NCBI GenBank assembly: GCA_002914805.1
Contig: JXTB01000586.1
Location: forward strand, 3,738 to 67,737
Length of the DNA: 64,000 bases
Source: Parasponia andersonii
Lineage: Eukaryota; Streptophyta; Magnoliopsida; Rosales; Cannabaceae
Direction of reading: 5' to 3'
Of the stretch, positions 48,302 through 60,220 are shown piece after piece. The position numbers and the translations under genes are program-made. The notes under the pieces are model-generated. The model worked only from the letters and a program-made list of their open reading frames with translations, made no database searches and was not told where the DNA came from. Positions within the stretch are counted from its first letter, which is position 1. Each line of letters starts with the position of its first letter.

Positions 48302-48841
48302 TGATGTGTTTATCTAAAATATGATGATCTAAATTTTCTAATACAAATTAATTAAACTATTTCACATTGTGGCTCATCCAATATCAAAAATAACATAAAT
48401 AATATTTCCATTTCATTTAAGGTATATCAAAATATTAGAGTGAGTAAAGATTACCTTATTAACTTTCTCAATCCTTTAAGATGTTATCTTCTCTTTCACC
48501 GAGCCTACAAAATTAACAAATCCAAAGGTACAAGAGAAGGCTTATGTGCTTCTTTCACTCTCTCAAAGTGATGCCATACCACACAAGATACATAATGTGC
48601 CTATATATAGGTAATTGTGATAGGAGGTGTTCTGGCACAATTGACCAGCCATGACATCGGGAATGAGCGAGCCCATGAGCCTCTTGCTAGTTAGTGAATA
48701 AGTGTTCATCCCATTATGACGCATATGTAATACTATGTAAAGTCAATTATACATATAAGTATAGTTGTCTTTAACATGCTTTAATTAACCTATAGTGAGT
48801 TATTAGTGATTATACTATAGTCCATACAAAATATTTCAACA
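48302..48841 (-). repeat. 5' LTR of the old copia
   Basis: Partner of 41874-42393. Its inner (left) edge adjoins the Met-tRNA primer-binding site. It has about 35 extra bases near 48640-48680. The flanking bases taagc and, at the other end, taaat do not form a clear target duplication, in keeping with age. Confidence 0.85.
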
Positions 48842-49047
48842 TAAGCCTGGAAAAAAAAATCGGGATATCAAAGTGATAAAAAAATTTAAGTTTTAGTTAC
48901 ATGATTTTTTAAACTGTCTGACATTGAGTTCAACAGTAATTCTCTATTTTTTTTTCATTTTTTTTTCAAGAATGAGAATTAAGATTATTTTTCTTTTTTA
49001 AGTTTTAATTACATGATTTTTGAAACTGTTTAATATTGAGTTCAATA
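48842..49047. repeat. Two-copy degenerate repeat (about 50 bp)
   Basis: The block at 48887-48945 (aagttttagttacatgattt...attgagttcaacagtaa) recurs at 48998-49045 (aagttttaattacatgattt...attgagttcaataataa), 111 bp apart. Confidence 0.7.
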
Positions 49048-49825
49048 ATAAGAGCTTGTTTGGTATTATTTTTTGTTTTCTATTTTCAGAGTTGTATTTT
49101 CAGAAATGAGAACAAAAATTATTTTATAATATTTTCAGAAAACAATAGGTGTTTGGCAAATATTTTCTAGAAATATTTTTTAGGAAAAAAAATTATATGA
49201 ATATAAAAAATCATAGTTATATTATAAAAAATATTTAGAGAGAAAAAATCAAGAAAGATTGATTAGAAATAAATTCAAATAAGGGAATGAGGAGAGAGAA
49301 AGCCACAAAAGAAAATGTAATGAAAAGTAATAATAAGAGAGAAAGTGATAAGAGAGAATAGGGAAATAAAAAGTGTTGAGAAAGATAGAAGAAAAAAAAT
49401 AATGAAAACACACGAGAGAGAGAGAAAGTGATAAAAATATATGGGGAAAGAAAACAAAGATAAAAAAAAGTTATAAAAAACAAAGTAACAATAGAAAATG
49501 AGGAGATATAATGTGATTAAAAAAATGAAGAGATAGAAAATAATAAGAGAGAAAGGAATGGAATAAAATGAGGAGAGAGAAAATGATAAGAGAAAATGAG
49601 AAGAGAGAAAGTGATGAGAGTGAATGAGGAGAGAGAAAATAATGAGAGAGAAAAGTATGAGAAAATGTGTATATAAAAATTATATGGAATTATTTTTATT
49701 TTTTAGAAAAAGAAAAGGTTAAAAAAAAATACTTTGAAAACAACATTTTGTTGTTCTCTGAATTTTCTATTTTTTTTAAACTCTGTTTTTAAAAATTATT
49801 ATCAAATAACAATGTCAAACACCTA
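49048..49825. mobile_element. Probable MITE-like element with a purine-rich core
   Basis: The left end gagcttgtttggtattat resembles the common plant GAGCTTGTTTGG MITE end. The right end, reversed, reads cataggtgtttgacattgttatttg and pairs only loosely with it. Between them, 49240-49670 is an almost pure purine strand made of repeating gagagaaa(g/a)tgataagaga-like units. No coding region on either strand. Confidence 0.5.
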
Positions 49826-51702
49826 TGTGTGCAACAATAATAATAGTGCCACATATGCATCAACAAAACAGATTTTTGATACTGATTAGAGAAGAACTAT
49901 TAATTTGATGCAAGTAATTCTTGATCATATATGACTCGTGTCCTTTTTTTTTCACGGTTGTGATATTAATAAGTAATGAAGTTATTCTATATATGTTCAA
50001 AAGATTATTTTATATAAAGTGACATAGATACTTGATTTTTTAGTAAACCTGTACAGTAAGTAACACTATTAATTTTTTTTTAATATAATATAACAAAATG
50101 ATTTGTTAGTCAAAACATTGTATCTTAATTTATTTTCTTAAAACTATACATCTTTGAAATCATGACATAGTTAATTCTTGTTTTATATTTATAGCTAATT
50201 TGCTAAATATTGCTTCTTTAACCACATTTTATTTAACCTAAACATCTCACTCTAAGGTGTTGAGTCTTCTTTGTTCTTTTTTTGGTCTTTCATGCCATAG
50301 GTGATGCTGATTAATTATTAATTCTCATAATATTTTCTACCTATCTTTTACAGTCAGAAAAGACAATTTATTAGCGAACTAAATGTATTTTGTAAGTGAA
50401 CATATTATTAATTATATATGAACTAATAAAACTTGCAGGTACAAATATATATGGAATGGATGAATATGAACATACCTCTCCATCGACTAATAATAGATGT
50501 TGATATCTCGAGGACGTGTGGGGAAGCTCTTGGGAGATATTTCTTAGCTACTAATACTTTGGCTCCATTTTCTAGTTCTAGGAAATATTTCTTTTATGTT
50601 CTTTCATATAGTTGGACATTTTTTAATCCTGTTACGAAAAAATTTAGATAAATAAAATAAACATTTCATTTATAAGAAAATACAATAAACAGACGACAAC
50701 TGTAATTAATTACAATTATCGTGATGCAGAAAAATACTAAAATAATGCTTAGTAATATGAAAGAGAAATAATATGAAAAAGTATAGAAGCACTAATACCA
50801 GATTCAAAATAATGTTAGTAGTATCAAATATCTATGAAACATGTAGTGTCATGAATTACTCAAATGTAATAATTCATAGTACACAATGTTTTTGGTGTGA
50901 TGAAAATCACATATATCGTGAAGACTTGGGTCGTACAAGTATTTGAACTAATTGACCAGTTTTTGTATTTAATGCTTAAATAATGATATTTGTTTATGTA
51001 TGAGTAACTTATTTTTTACATAATGAGCTGGACCTTTTTTTTTCTGAAAAAACAATAAAAATAATTCCATTAATTGATTTGAATTAATCATGCAAAAAAA
51101 AAAACAGGAAAAACATTGTAATTTTTTTTAGTTGACTCTGGTTTTCCCTTTTTTGTTTTTAATAATCAATTAAAATATGTAAAATTTAAATTGTTCTTGT
51201 ATACAGTTTAAAAAAAAATAACCTTTTTTAACTTCTCATTCCGGTATATATAGTTTAAAATAATTTTAGTTTCCTAACTATGGCCTAACTAAGGGGCTTA
51301 GGAGTTTAGCTTTTATTGAGGGAAAAAAAAAAGGGCAAATATTGAACTTGTAGTAAAACATACAATATTGAAAATAGTTATACAAATTAAACTTCAGAGT
51401 TAAAATTAAAAAAGGAAAGAAACAAAAATGAAATGAAAAATATTTGGAATAGGTGAGATTATTTGCTATTGTTGCTCATTTTTAACGTGGACAAATTTAT
51501 CCAATCTATGCAACAAAAACAAAATTACACATTAAGAACTCATCTTATACTTATGGACCTTCATTGTCCGAATAAGATCGTGTAATCTTCTGTAAATTTG
51601 TGTCCAACTACTAAAATGTTGACACCTCATTTAAAAGGAAATAAAAAAGAGTGAAGAAAAGATGAGTTCTGTGAACTTAAGCATTTGTGACCTCACTAAT
51701 TA
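49826..51702. other. Intergenic AT-rich DNA, no recognised feature
   Basis: A 72-codon open frame at 50433-50651 gives no recognisable family and lacks supporting signals. The remainder contains only homopolymer runs and scattered AT-rich sequence. Confidence 0.4.
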
Positions 51703-51848
51703 CTTGCAGATATACAATAATATTGCCTACCCTGGAGATGCTTATTCCAATTTCAGTGCTTGCTCTAGTCTGCCTTGAATCACATTTAAAAGTGGAAAAG
51801 TTTCCCTCATCGGCAAAAGAAGTACAGAGTAGTTAAGTAGACAAGACC

Positions 51849-51855
<7 letters not shown>
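51703..51855 (-). pseudogene. Stray copy of MetRS exon 11 and its flanking intron
   Basis: The sequence from ttacttgcagatata through ggcaaaagaagtacagagta matches 28013-28145 of the MetRS gene, including the exon that encodes [21 protein letters not shown] and part of the intron upstream of it. Substitutions and small indels (an extra block after gatat) show it is degraded. Intron sequence is included, so it arose by DNA duplication rather than retroposition of mRNA. Confidence 0.75.

Positions 51856-51887
<32 letters not shown>
51854..51887. repeat. Poly-A tract
   Basis: A run of about 34 A bases directly follows the MetRS-derived fragment. The corresponding place in the MetRS intron (28158-28167) has only a short A run, so the tract expanded after duplication. 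Confidence 0.85.
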
Positions 51888-51891
<4 letters not shown>

Positions 51892-53236
51892 TAGTCAATT
51901 GATCTTCTATTTTCACAAGAGTTCAGGTTTTTAATTAAGCATGTGATCATTTTCTTGTCACTTCATATGAAGAACATTAATAAAATATACGACAAAAAAA
52001 TGGATATGTCAAAGCATAACAAAATATAGAACCTAAGTCTTAATCAATGATCATAGAGTTTAACATAAAGCAAATAAAGCAGCACGAACTAGAAGATCGA
52101 TTGCATCAATCAAATTGTTGTCCATCAAACACATATGCCACGTTTGGCATTCCATCTGCAGAGGAATATTGTCTGCCAACCCGCTTGCAAAAGCGATGTG
52201 ACAAAAGAGAAAAGAAAAAGGAACAATGTCATGCCAATTCAAAGGTTAATTGTCAAGAAGCGATAGATTCTGACAAATGTACTCATCCTTTCCACGAACA
52301 CAAATTTCCTTCCCAAATTTTAACAAACTATATGAGTGAACCGAGACGCAATGAATTTATACCGATAAAAACTACATCCAAGTACGGGTGAAAAGCCAAG
52401 GGTCCGCAGAAATTATTGGAGAGCCTACTTCTCAGTGACCAATATTCGCAAGTATCTGTAAGCACCCAAATGCACAAATTCAGCTCCTTGTCAAATGCCA
52501 TGAAATTTATGTGATCATTGCTCAGCCCAAGACAACAATATCCTTTAGTATTTGGAGAGTGCTTGGCAACCTTAAAATTAGGCGGGTCGATTGCATGTGC
52601 CTGATCCTTGATCAAACTCTCTTCTCTGTCAATCATAGACCTCAACAAATGCCGAGACATGGATAACCTATGTACTGCTCCTTGGAAATACACAGTCTGC
52701 TTAATCCACTTGGTCTTATAAGTACTAACACAATTGGAAAGCCGGTATTTCGGCTTCTTCCAGCTCCTTGTCTCCGAATAGTACACATCCAAATATCAAA
52801 AACCCTTGAAGAGGATAATTCTGTAGAAACTAGATTCAGAAGTTTTATAAGCCAATGCAGCCATACATGTGGGCAATGCTTTTATCAGCAGGAGGCTTGT
52901 TAGCCATACAAGTGGCAGTCATCCACTGATTGGTGAAAGGGTTGTAAACATGATAGGAATAGATATCCAACCGCGTCGCTTCATAGGGACAGAAAAACAG
53001 AAGCAGCCCATTGCAGCAATCTACAACAACTTTTTGAGAAGTAGGATTAAAGGGATAAGTTCTGTTACATGCAACACTGTTAGGTAATGTTGCAGAAGAA
53101 CTCAAAAATTTACTAGTTTCGACCAATATAATATCTCTGGAACGTGTTTCTAAGCTGCCGTAGTAGAGGACAAGGCCAAGAAAAGGAAGCCTTGGGGTGG
53201 TCCTGGGAAGGCAATGGTTTCTGATCAGACATAATC

Positions 53237-53794
53237 TGTTAAGAGATCGGTTTTGCAGAAGTGATAACACATAACTAAAATATGAGTTGAGAAAATTTAG
53301 GTAAAATGAAAAAAATAAGGCACACAAAAGAATTAACGTGGTTCACCCAATTTAGGCTACGTCCACGGATAAGGCTGTGAAGAATTTCACTACGAAAATG
53401 AGATTACAACTCTCTTCTCTCTAAATACAAGGAGAGAACAAATGAACATCTCTCTCTTGAAATAGGAAAAAACAAGTGGGACACTAAGAGGAATTCCTAG
53501 GCTTGAATTCTCTCTTAGAAAGGAATAGGATTTAGAATGGAATGCAAAACAAATGATGAAGCCCTCCATATTTATAGAACTTAAAAGATGGTGTGAACAC
53601 CATATTTTACTATTACTATTATGGCTGCTCTTTTCATTATTGCTATTGCGGCTGCCCTTTTTTCTATTTCTATTGCGGCTGTCCTTTTTACTATTTCTAT
53701 TGCGGCTTCCCTTTTTACTATTCATATTGCGGCTGGCTTTTCACTGTTCCTATTGCTGCTGGTTGGTGAGCTATAATTATTAATTTGTTCAACA
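53237..53794 (-). repeat. 3' LTR of the F-box-interrupting copia
   Basis: Plus-strand ends tgttaagaga and ...ttgttcaaca, i.e. TGTTG...TTAACA in element orientation. Tandem units with a ttactatttctattgcggctg-like core occupy 53603-53760 (about five units). A TATA-like tatttatag lies at 53570-53578. Relative to element transcription the repeats lie just upstream of the TATA box. Confidence 0.9.
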
Positions 53795-53880
53795 TTCTCC
53801 CACTTGAAGACTTGATTTTTAATCATATCTTCACACTTGATGAATCTCTCCTTTCTTCCCTTGTCAATTCTTCATACTGC

Positions 53881-56800
53881 TTATATTTCTACTAGGCCAT
53901 ATAAGGATCTACACCATTGGAACTTGTCAGTGTTGATTGGTTTGGTTAAAGCATCTGCTAGGTTCTCCTTTGTGTGAATCTTCTTCATGTCCACACTTCC
54001 ATCTTCTACTACTTCTCGAATAAAGTGATATTGAACGCCAATGTGCTTTGTCTTGGAATGAAAGGCTGGATTCCTTGCAATATGAAGGTACTCTGACTGT
54101 CGAAAAATAGAGAAATCTTTTTTTGTTTGTACCTGAGCTCTTCCAATAACCTTTGAATCCAAATAGCCTCTTTACAAGCTTGTGTAACTACCATGTATTC
54201 TACTTCTGTTATAGATAAAGCACAACAGTTTGCAGTTTCGAAACCCACCTTACAGCTCCTTTTGCAAGAGTAAACACATAGCCTGTAGTAGATTTTCATT
54301 TGTCAAGATCACCCGCAAAATCTGAATCAACATATCCTATGACAGTAAATTCTGATCCTCCGTAACATAATGCAGCATCTGAGGTTCCTTTGATGTATCT
54401 CAGAATTCTCTTCACAGCATTCCAATGCTCTCCACCAGGATTCGCTATATATCGACTAACCGCTCTCACTGCTTGTACAATGTCTGGTTTTGTACATATC
54501 ATAGTGAACATTAGGCTTCCCACTGCTGATGCATACGGTACTCGAGACATCTCCATCTTCTCTACTTCATTGCGAGGACACATCCCAGAGGATAACTTGA
54601 AGTTAACAGGAAGTGGGGTAGAAATCTACTTACAATCTTGCATATTGAAGTGGTGCAAGATTTTCTTCAAATAATTCTTCTGAGAAAGCCGAATCTTTCT
54701 ATTACCTCTATCTCGGTGAATTTGTATTCCTAGAATCTTGTTTGCTGGTCCTAAGTCCTTCATATCAAATTCCCTAGCTAACTGTGCCTTCAATTCTTGG
54801 ATTCTGCCTTTGTTGGGGCCCGCTACCAACATGTCATCCACATATAACAATAAGATAATGAAATCACTATTTTCATCAAACCTCCTGAAGTATGTGCAGT
54901 GGTCTGAACTGAGTCTGTTGTACCCAAGGCTTATGATGAAGGAATCAAATCTCTTATACCAACACATCAGCGCTTGTTTGAGACCGTATAGAGATTTGTT
55001 CAACCTGCAAACCAAGTTCTCCTTGCCTGTTTCAGCAAAACCTTATGGTTGAATCATATAAATCTCTTCTTCAAGTTCTCCATGAAGAAAAGCAGTTTTC
55101 ACATCTAGCTGCTCTAGATATAGGTCAAATGTAGCACACATCGCCAGAACCACTCTAACTATTGTCAGTCGAACTACAGGTGAAAATATCTCATTCAAGT
55201 CAATACCTTTTTTCTGAGCATATCCTTTTACCACTAATCTCACACGATACTGCTCCACTTGATCATTGCTATCACGCTTGATCTTGTAGACCCATTTGTT
55301 GCCAATAGCCTTCCTTCTTTGTGCTAGCGTAACAAGATCTCATGTCTTGTTCTTGTGAAGGGCTTCAATTTCTTCTTACATACTATCATCCATAGGGATA
55401 TATCCGGGCTTTTGGTAGCCTCATGGAAAGTTGTTGGCTCTCCATCCTCTGTTAGAAGACAGTATGCAATATTACTCTCAGTGATATAATCCGAGTACCA
55501 TGCCGGTGTTCTTCTCTCACGAGTTGACCGACGAATTTCAGAAGCCTCTTCCTCGACTGGTTCTTCTACTTCGTACTCTGGTGCTACTTCAAAAGAATCT
55601 GAATCTTCAGTATTCTTTTCTACCTGAACTGTAGTAGTTTCTGGTCTGCTATCGTCTCCCTTCTCTTGCAGTTTTTTCTCTGAAAATATCACATCTTTGC
55701 TAATGAAAACCTTATGGGCAGTGGAATCCCATAAGCGATATCCATTGACTCCATCAGCATATCCTAAGAGTACACACCTTCTGGACTTTGAATCTAATTT
55801 TATGATTTCTTGAGTGTTGTACATCACGTACATAGGACATCCAAACATATATAAGTGAGAATAATCAGCTGGCTTACCAGTCCATATCTCTATCGGTGCC
55901 TTCAGATCAATCGCTGTTGATAGAGATCGATTAATCACATAACAGACGGTTTTGACTACTTCTGCCCAGAATGTCTTGGGTAGACTTACAGCTTTCAATA
56001 TTGCTCTTGTTCTTTCCAATAAAGTTCTGTTCATCCGCTCTGCTACTCCATTTTGTTAAGGAGTATACGCCACTGTGAACTGCTTCTTGATACCTTCTTG
56101 TTGACAGAAGTTATCAAATTCATTGCTTGTATATTCTCCTCCATTGTCCGTCCTTAAACACTTGATCTTTTCTCCAGATTCAAGCTCTATCTGTGCTTTG
56201 AATATTGTGAAGACTGAAATACATCTGCTTTCCTCTTGATAGGATATACCCAACATCTCCTGGACTCATCATCAATAAAAGATACAAAGTATCTAGCTCC
56301 TCCTAGGGACATTACCGGTGCTTGCCAAACATCAGAGTGAACCAAGTCTAGAACTTTTTTACTTCTAGAACTGGATGTGCTAAACTTTAATCTATGCTAC
56401 TTGCTTACGACACAATGCTCACAAAAAGGTATAGATACCTTTGTGAGACCAGGAAGCAACTTTCGTTCAGAGAGAATCTTCAAGCCCCATTCCGATATAT
56501 GGCCAAGCTTATGATGCCACATCATCGTTGATTCTTCTCCGGAATTTGTTGAAGCAACTGATGCCTCTGCTTCCATCAGTGTATCTCCTTTATGCATATA
56601 TAGATTCACTGTGATTTTCTCCGCCTTCATTACTATAAGCACTCCTTTCATAATCTTCATGATCCCATTCTCGACACGAGTTTTGCAACCAAGGTTATCT
56701 AATTGTCCCAAAGATAATAGATTTTTCTTCAGTCCCTTCATATGTCGCACCTCTTGAATAGGACGAATAGTGCCATCGTATATCTTTATCTTGATAGTAC

Positions 56801-57799
56801 CAATCCCAGCGATTTCTAAGGCATGATCATTACCCATGAATATAGATCCTCCAGAGACAGGTTCATATGTGTGAAACCATTCTCTGTGAGAAGTCATGTG
56901 CAATGTTGCTACCAAATCTACTAACCAAACATCAGTGAGCTGCCGTCTGTCCTTAGAAATTGTTGCTGCTTCACTAAACAGGACTTCTCCATCATCTGAA
57001 GTATTTGCAACATTCCCCTGAGCATTTGATGACTCGGGGTCCTTTCCTCTACAATCTCCATTCTTTTTGAGTTGCCAACACTCCCTTTTGACGTGCCATT
57101 TCTTGCCACAGTGATAACACTTGACATTCTTCTTACTTCTTAACTTTGATCTACCATGACTCTGACTCCCATTGGGGCCACATTCCGTTGATCTCTCTCT
57201 CATTGTCAAAGCCTCTACTTACTGTGAACTTGCTAATTTGTCTTCTTTGTCTTATACCAATTTTCTTCTTCGAGAACAGCAGCTGTAAGATCGTTAAAAA
57301 CTAGAGTTGTATCATTGCTGGTCACATTTATGATGAGTTGATCATATGAATCAGGTAAACTCTGAAGTAAGATTTCTGCACGTTCATTATCCTCTGCTTT
57401 ATGCTCCATTGTTGTGAGCTGTAAGAATAAAGTATTGAGGGTGTTGATATGGTCGGTCACTGTTGTTAATTCTGCCATCTGAAGGGTATAAGGCCTTCTC
57501 TTCAAGAAAATTTTGTAGTGAAGTGACTTGGCCTGATACAACTTTGTCAGTGTATCCTATATTTCCTTGGCTGACTTCTTCTCCTCAATTCTCGACAGGA
57601 CTCTATTTGCTAGTGCCAGATATAAGTTAGTGATAGCATTGCTATCCATCTCGTCCCACCTTTTATCATCAGTAATCTCAGCAGGCCTTTCCCCAATTGC
57701 TGCTAGGCAATTATCTTTTCTCAAGATTGCTTTTATCTTTATTTTCCACAAAGAGAAATTGTTCCCATTAAACTTCTTAATATCGAATTTTGCCGCCAT
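53881..57799 (-). pseudogene. Copia gag-pol polyprotein (Tork/Tnt1-like), several breaks
   Basis: Minus-strand domains run in order. Gag is at 57799-57233 (FDIKKFNGNNFSLWKIKIKAIL). The CCHC knuckle is at about 57110 (CYHCGKKWHVKREC). Protease is at about 56910, where the catalytic DSGA reads DLVA. The integrase zinc region spans 56480-56400 (HHKLGHISEWGL...CEHC) and the integrase core 56256-55900 (LRTDNGGEYTS). Reverse transcriptase spans about 55300-54620 (FDVKTAFLHGE-like, then LLYVDDMLVA). RNase H spans 54330-53880 (YVDSDFAGDLDK, ADALTKPIN). The open frame is cut at about 57233-57209, 56397-56256, 56046, 55324-55258, 55020, 54630, 54299 and 54150. It lacks a working protease motif even apart from those breaks. 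Confidence 0.9.
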
Positions 57800-57949
57800 T
57801 TTTGTTCACCACGATTTGTTCAGTTACCACCGTTTCACTATACATGAACAGTACCATATATGTGAATAGTAATGTATACGTGAACAGTACCGTATACATG
57901 AATAGTCCGTATATGTGAACAGTACTTCAACCAATGGCTCTGATACCAT

Positions 57950-58508
57950 TATTAGGAGATCGGCTTTGCGGAAGTAATAACACATAGCTAAAATATGAGT
58001 TGAGAAAATTTGGGTAAAATGAAAAAAATAAGGCACATAAAAGAATTAACATGGTTCACCCAATTTAGGCTACGTCCACAGATAAGGTTGTGAAAAATTT
58101 CATTATGAAAAGGAGATTACAACTCGCTTCTCTCTAAATACAAGGAGAGAACAAATGAACATCTCTCTCTTGAAATAGAAGAAAACACTCTCTCTAAATA
58201 ATTTAGAAGAAAACAAGTGGGACACTAAGAGGAATTCCTAGGCTTGAATTCTCTCTTAGAAAGGAATAGGATTTAGAATGGGATGCAAAACAAGTGATGA
58301 AGCCCTCCGTATTTATAGAATTTAAAAGATAGTGTAAACACCATCATTTACTATTGCTATTACGACTGCTCTTTTCACTATTGCTAATGTGGCTGCCCTT
58401 TTTACTATTCCTACTGCGGCTTCCCTTTTTACTATTCCTATTGCGGCTGCCTTTTCACTGTTCCTATTGTGGCTGGTTGGTGAGCTGCAATTATTGATTT
58501 GTTCAACA
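57950..58508 (-). repeat. 5' LTR of the F-box-interrupting copia
   Basis: Partner of 53237-53794, with the same tandem U3 units (58340-58480) and a small duplicated segment (tctctctaaat... at 58190-58210) absent from the other LTR. The inner edge, tattaggagat, has CA changed to TA on the element strand. It adjoins the primer-binding site at about 57930-57948. Confidence 0.9.
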
Positions 58509-58697
58509 ACATAACCATGATTTGGAAACAAGTGAAAGTGTGAAAAGCAACTTTGTTGGCAATCTGCATAAAATGTCGATCTTTTGTTCTTCGGGCAATT
58601 CGTCAAACAGTTGGTGCGCACTACTAGTATCGTTCTTCTTCCACCCCCTCTTGAAGATCTTAGTCTCCTGGTGGTCCATTTGCGATTGATATATCAT

Positions 58698-60220
58698 AGT
58701 TTATGTTAAAAAACCCATTTATGGCTTCTTAAGTTCTGGTTTCCTTCTTACAAAACCCTAGAGACACTTTGTGGGGGATTTGAATTGATCAAGGGGAATG
58801 GGGATGATTTGATATCCAACTTTATTTAAAGGAAAAGTGTGAAGTGAATTATCAGTTTTACCTTTTTCTTTCTTTTATTTTGTTAAAAAACCTGAAAATT
58901 TTAAACGGAGAGGTTATAATAGAACCGACGAGATGATATCATTTACTCCGAGTTAGATTATTATCCAACCAACCACTTAGATGTTTTATGTGGCTAAAAT
59001 ATATCATACATTTGTAAATATATTATTATTTCTGTTAAAAAAAATACTCACGTACTTAAGTTCAACTCTCTTCCAACTTTTTTTTTTTAATGTGAGTCAA
59101 ATTCAAACTCATGAACATTAATGTTTGACATCGAGAATTCGATTTTGGTTGAATGATTTTGACTTAGATGATTGGAAAAATAAAACACTTACAATCACAT
59201 GTTTTTTAAAGTAATAAACAAACAAGCCTTGATTTTTTTTTTCTAATTACGATTTTTAAACAGATTTGTGTTTCGGGTATTTAAATAAGTGTATATGAGA
59301 CAATTAATATCATTATTGGTAAAACTATTAGAAGAGTTTTTCTATGTACAAAGACAAATATAATTGTCTTAGTGGAATATAATTAAATTATAACAGTACC
59401 ATCGCTATAGTTTGGATTAATAGTAATTTTATTTATGATTAATACATGTTTTTAATAAAATTATTATTGTGATTTCGGTAAAAATAATATTCAGCATTCT
59501 AAAATTTGTACTAAATTTTGAATATTAACAATTGTGGTATTTGAATTAATATTATTCATAAACATGATTAATTTATTTATATAAATTCAAATCCACTAAT
59601 TAAGTAATATCAACTCGTATTAAAAATTTAGTAATAATCTTAGTACATTTATTGGACATCATCGTTCAGGATAAATACAATAACCCTCTTCTCAATTTTG
59701 GCTAATATTAGATGCGTACTTTTAATTTCTAAAAATGATAAAATTCTCCCTTTAGATTTTAGATTATTAAGGAATTCACAATTTAGTTAAAATTAACTTA
59801 GAAAATGACAAAAACATGTTTAGTCGTAACCTAAGACAAACCTAAAAGTTAAAATAACACAAAAATTAAAAACAAAAAAAAAAAATGTGTTTTTTGTTTT
59901 TAAACTTGAATGTAAGTTTGCAAGGAAAATTGAAGTTTAACTTAGGTATCGGCTATGAGTATTTTATGTTCTTTTTGATATGAACCATTAGATTCAGGAT
60001 TTGTTTATAAATTGAAATGTTAAAGAGGATTTTGTCATTTAAAAATCAAATGTGGATTGTCTAATTGAGCCAAAATAGATGGACCATTTTTGTAATTATA
60101 CCTCATTTTATTGATTTTTTTAACAGCCATAAACTAACTCTTCAGTCTTCAGTATCAGGGTTTTAAGTTATTTGAGTTTGCTGTTCAATTATAAAGGGGT
60201 TAAATAGCTTTCACCGGCAG
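58698..60220. other. Intergenic AT-rich DNA between the F-box relic and the PPR gene
   Basis: No coding signal or identifiable repeat. The right end contains the probable PPR promoter: attataaaggggtt at 60188-60201 is a good TATA candidate about 30 bp before the ATG, implying a very short leader, or else transcription starts farther upstream. Confidence 0.5.

Larger units (their letters stand above)
41874..48841 (-). mobile_element. Old copia element with decayed interior
   Basis: Similar LTRs bound the block: 41874-42393 and 48302-48841. The minus strand has the Met-tRNA primer-binding site (TGGTATCAGAGCC, about 48287-48299) next to the right LTR, and a polypurine tract (aaagtggaagaa, 42394-42405) next to the left LTR. 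This gives minus orientation and a complete LTR-to-LTR structure of about 7 kb. Coding is mostly unreadable. Minus-strand fragments at about 42850-43340 recall copia RNase H: GYPGSYLVIDSSADQ, then QFLFVREKVVAPS, then NMLTNSLAKS, in the order of the GYSDSD.., KHIDIKYLFVRE.. and ADPLTK.. motifs of Tnt1-94-like elements. A MITE is nested inside. The element cannot move by itself. Confidence 0.75.
53234..58508 (-). mobile_element. Full-length copia retrotransposon inserted in the F-box gene
   Basis: Both LTRs (53237-53794 and 57950-58508) are present, with acata on both outer sides (53229-53233 and 58509-58513) as a 5-bp target duplication. The minus strand has TGGTATCAGAGCCATTGG as primer-binding site beside the right LTR and gag-protease-integrase-RT-RNase H in standard copia order. 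By eye the LTRs agree at roughly nine in ten bases, so the insertion is neither very recent nor ancient. Several stops and frameshifts make this copy non-autonomous today. Confidence 0.92.
52328..58697 (-). pseudogene. F-box protein gene split by a full-length copia
   Basis: The minus strand starts at ATG 58697 (or 58679). It encodes an N-terminal F-box (FDELPEEQKIDILCRLPTKLLFTLSLVSKSWLC) up to 58509, where the copia begins. Coding resumes at about 53233 with LIRNHCLPRTTPRLPFLGL and runs through an F-box-associated beta-propeller-like region: VVVDCCNGLLLF, YHVYNPFTNQW, LDVYYSETRSW, INFMAFDKELNLCIWVL, LAFHPYLDVVFIG, ending at TGA 52328. Taking the target duplication once, the frame passes straight across. 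F-box proteins of this kind choose substrates for SCF ubiquitin ligases. Besides the insertion, a frameshift near 52860 and a stop near 52798 break the downstream part, so the gene is dead. It is intronless as far as seen. Confidence 0.85.

Noticed and set aside
49235..49483. Hydrophobic Phe/Leu/Ser-rich minus-strand frames that look like membrane proteins
   Set aside because: They are the complement of the purine-rich tract; residue composition follows directly from the base bias.
50433..50651. 72-codon frame MQVQIYMEWM...
   Set aside because: No recognisable domain, no homologous neighbour and AT-rich surroundings; chance length is plausible.
52047..52391. 114-codon plus-strand open frame
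   Set aside because: Antisense to the 3' part of the F-box relic; no similarity to any family.
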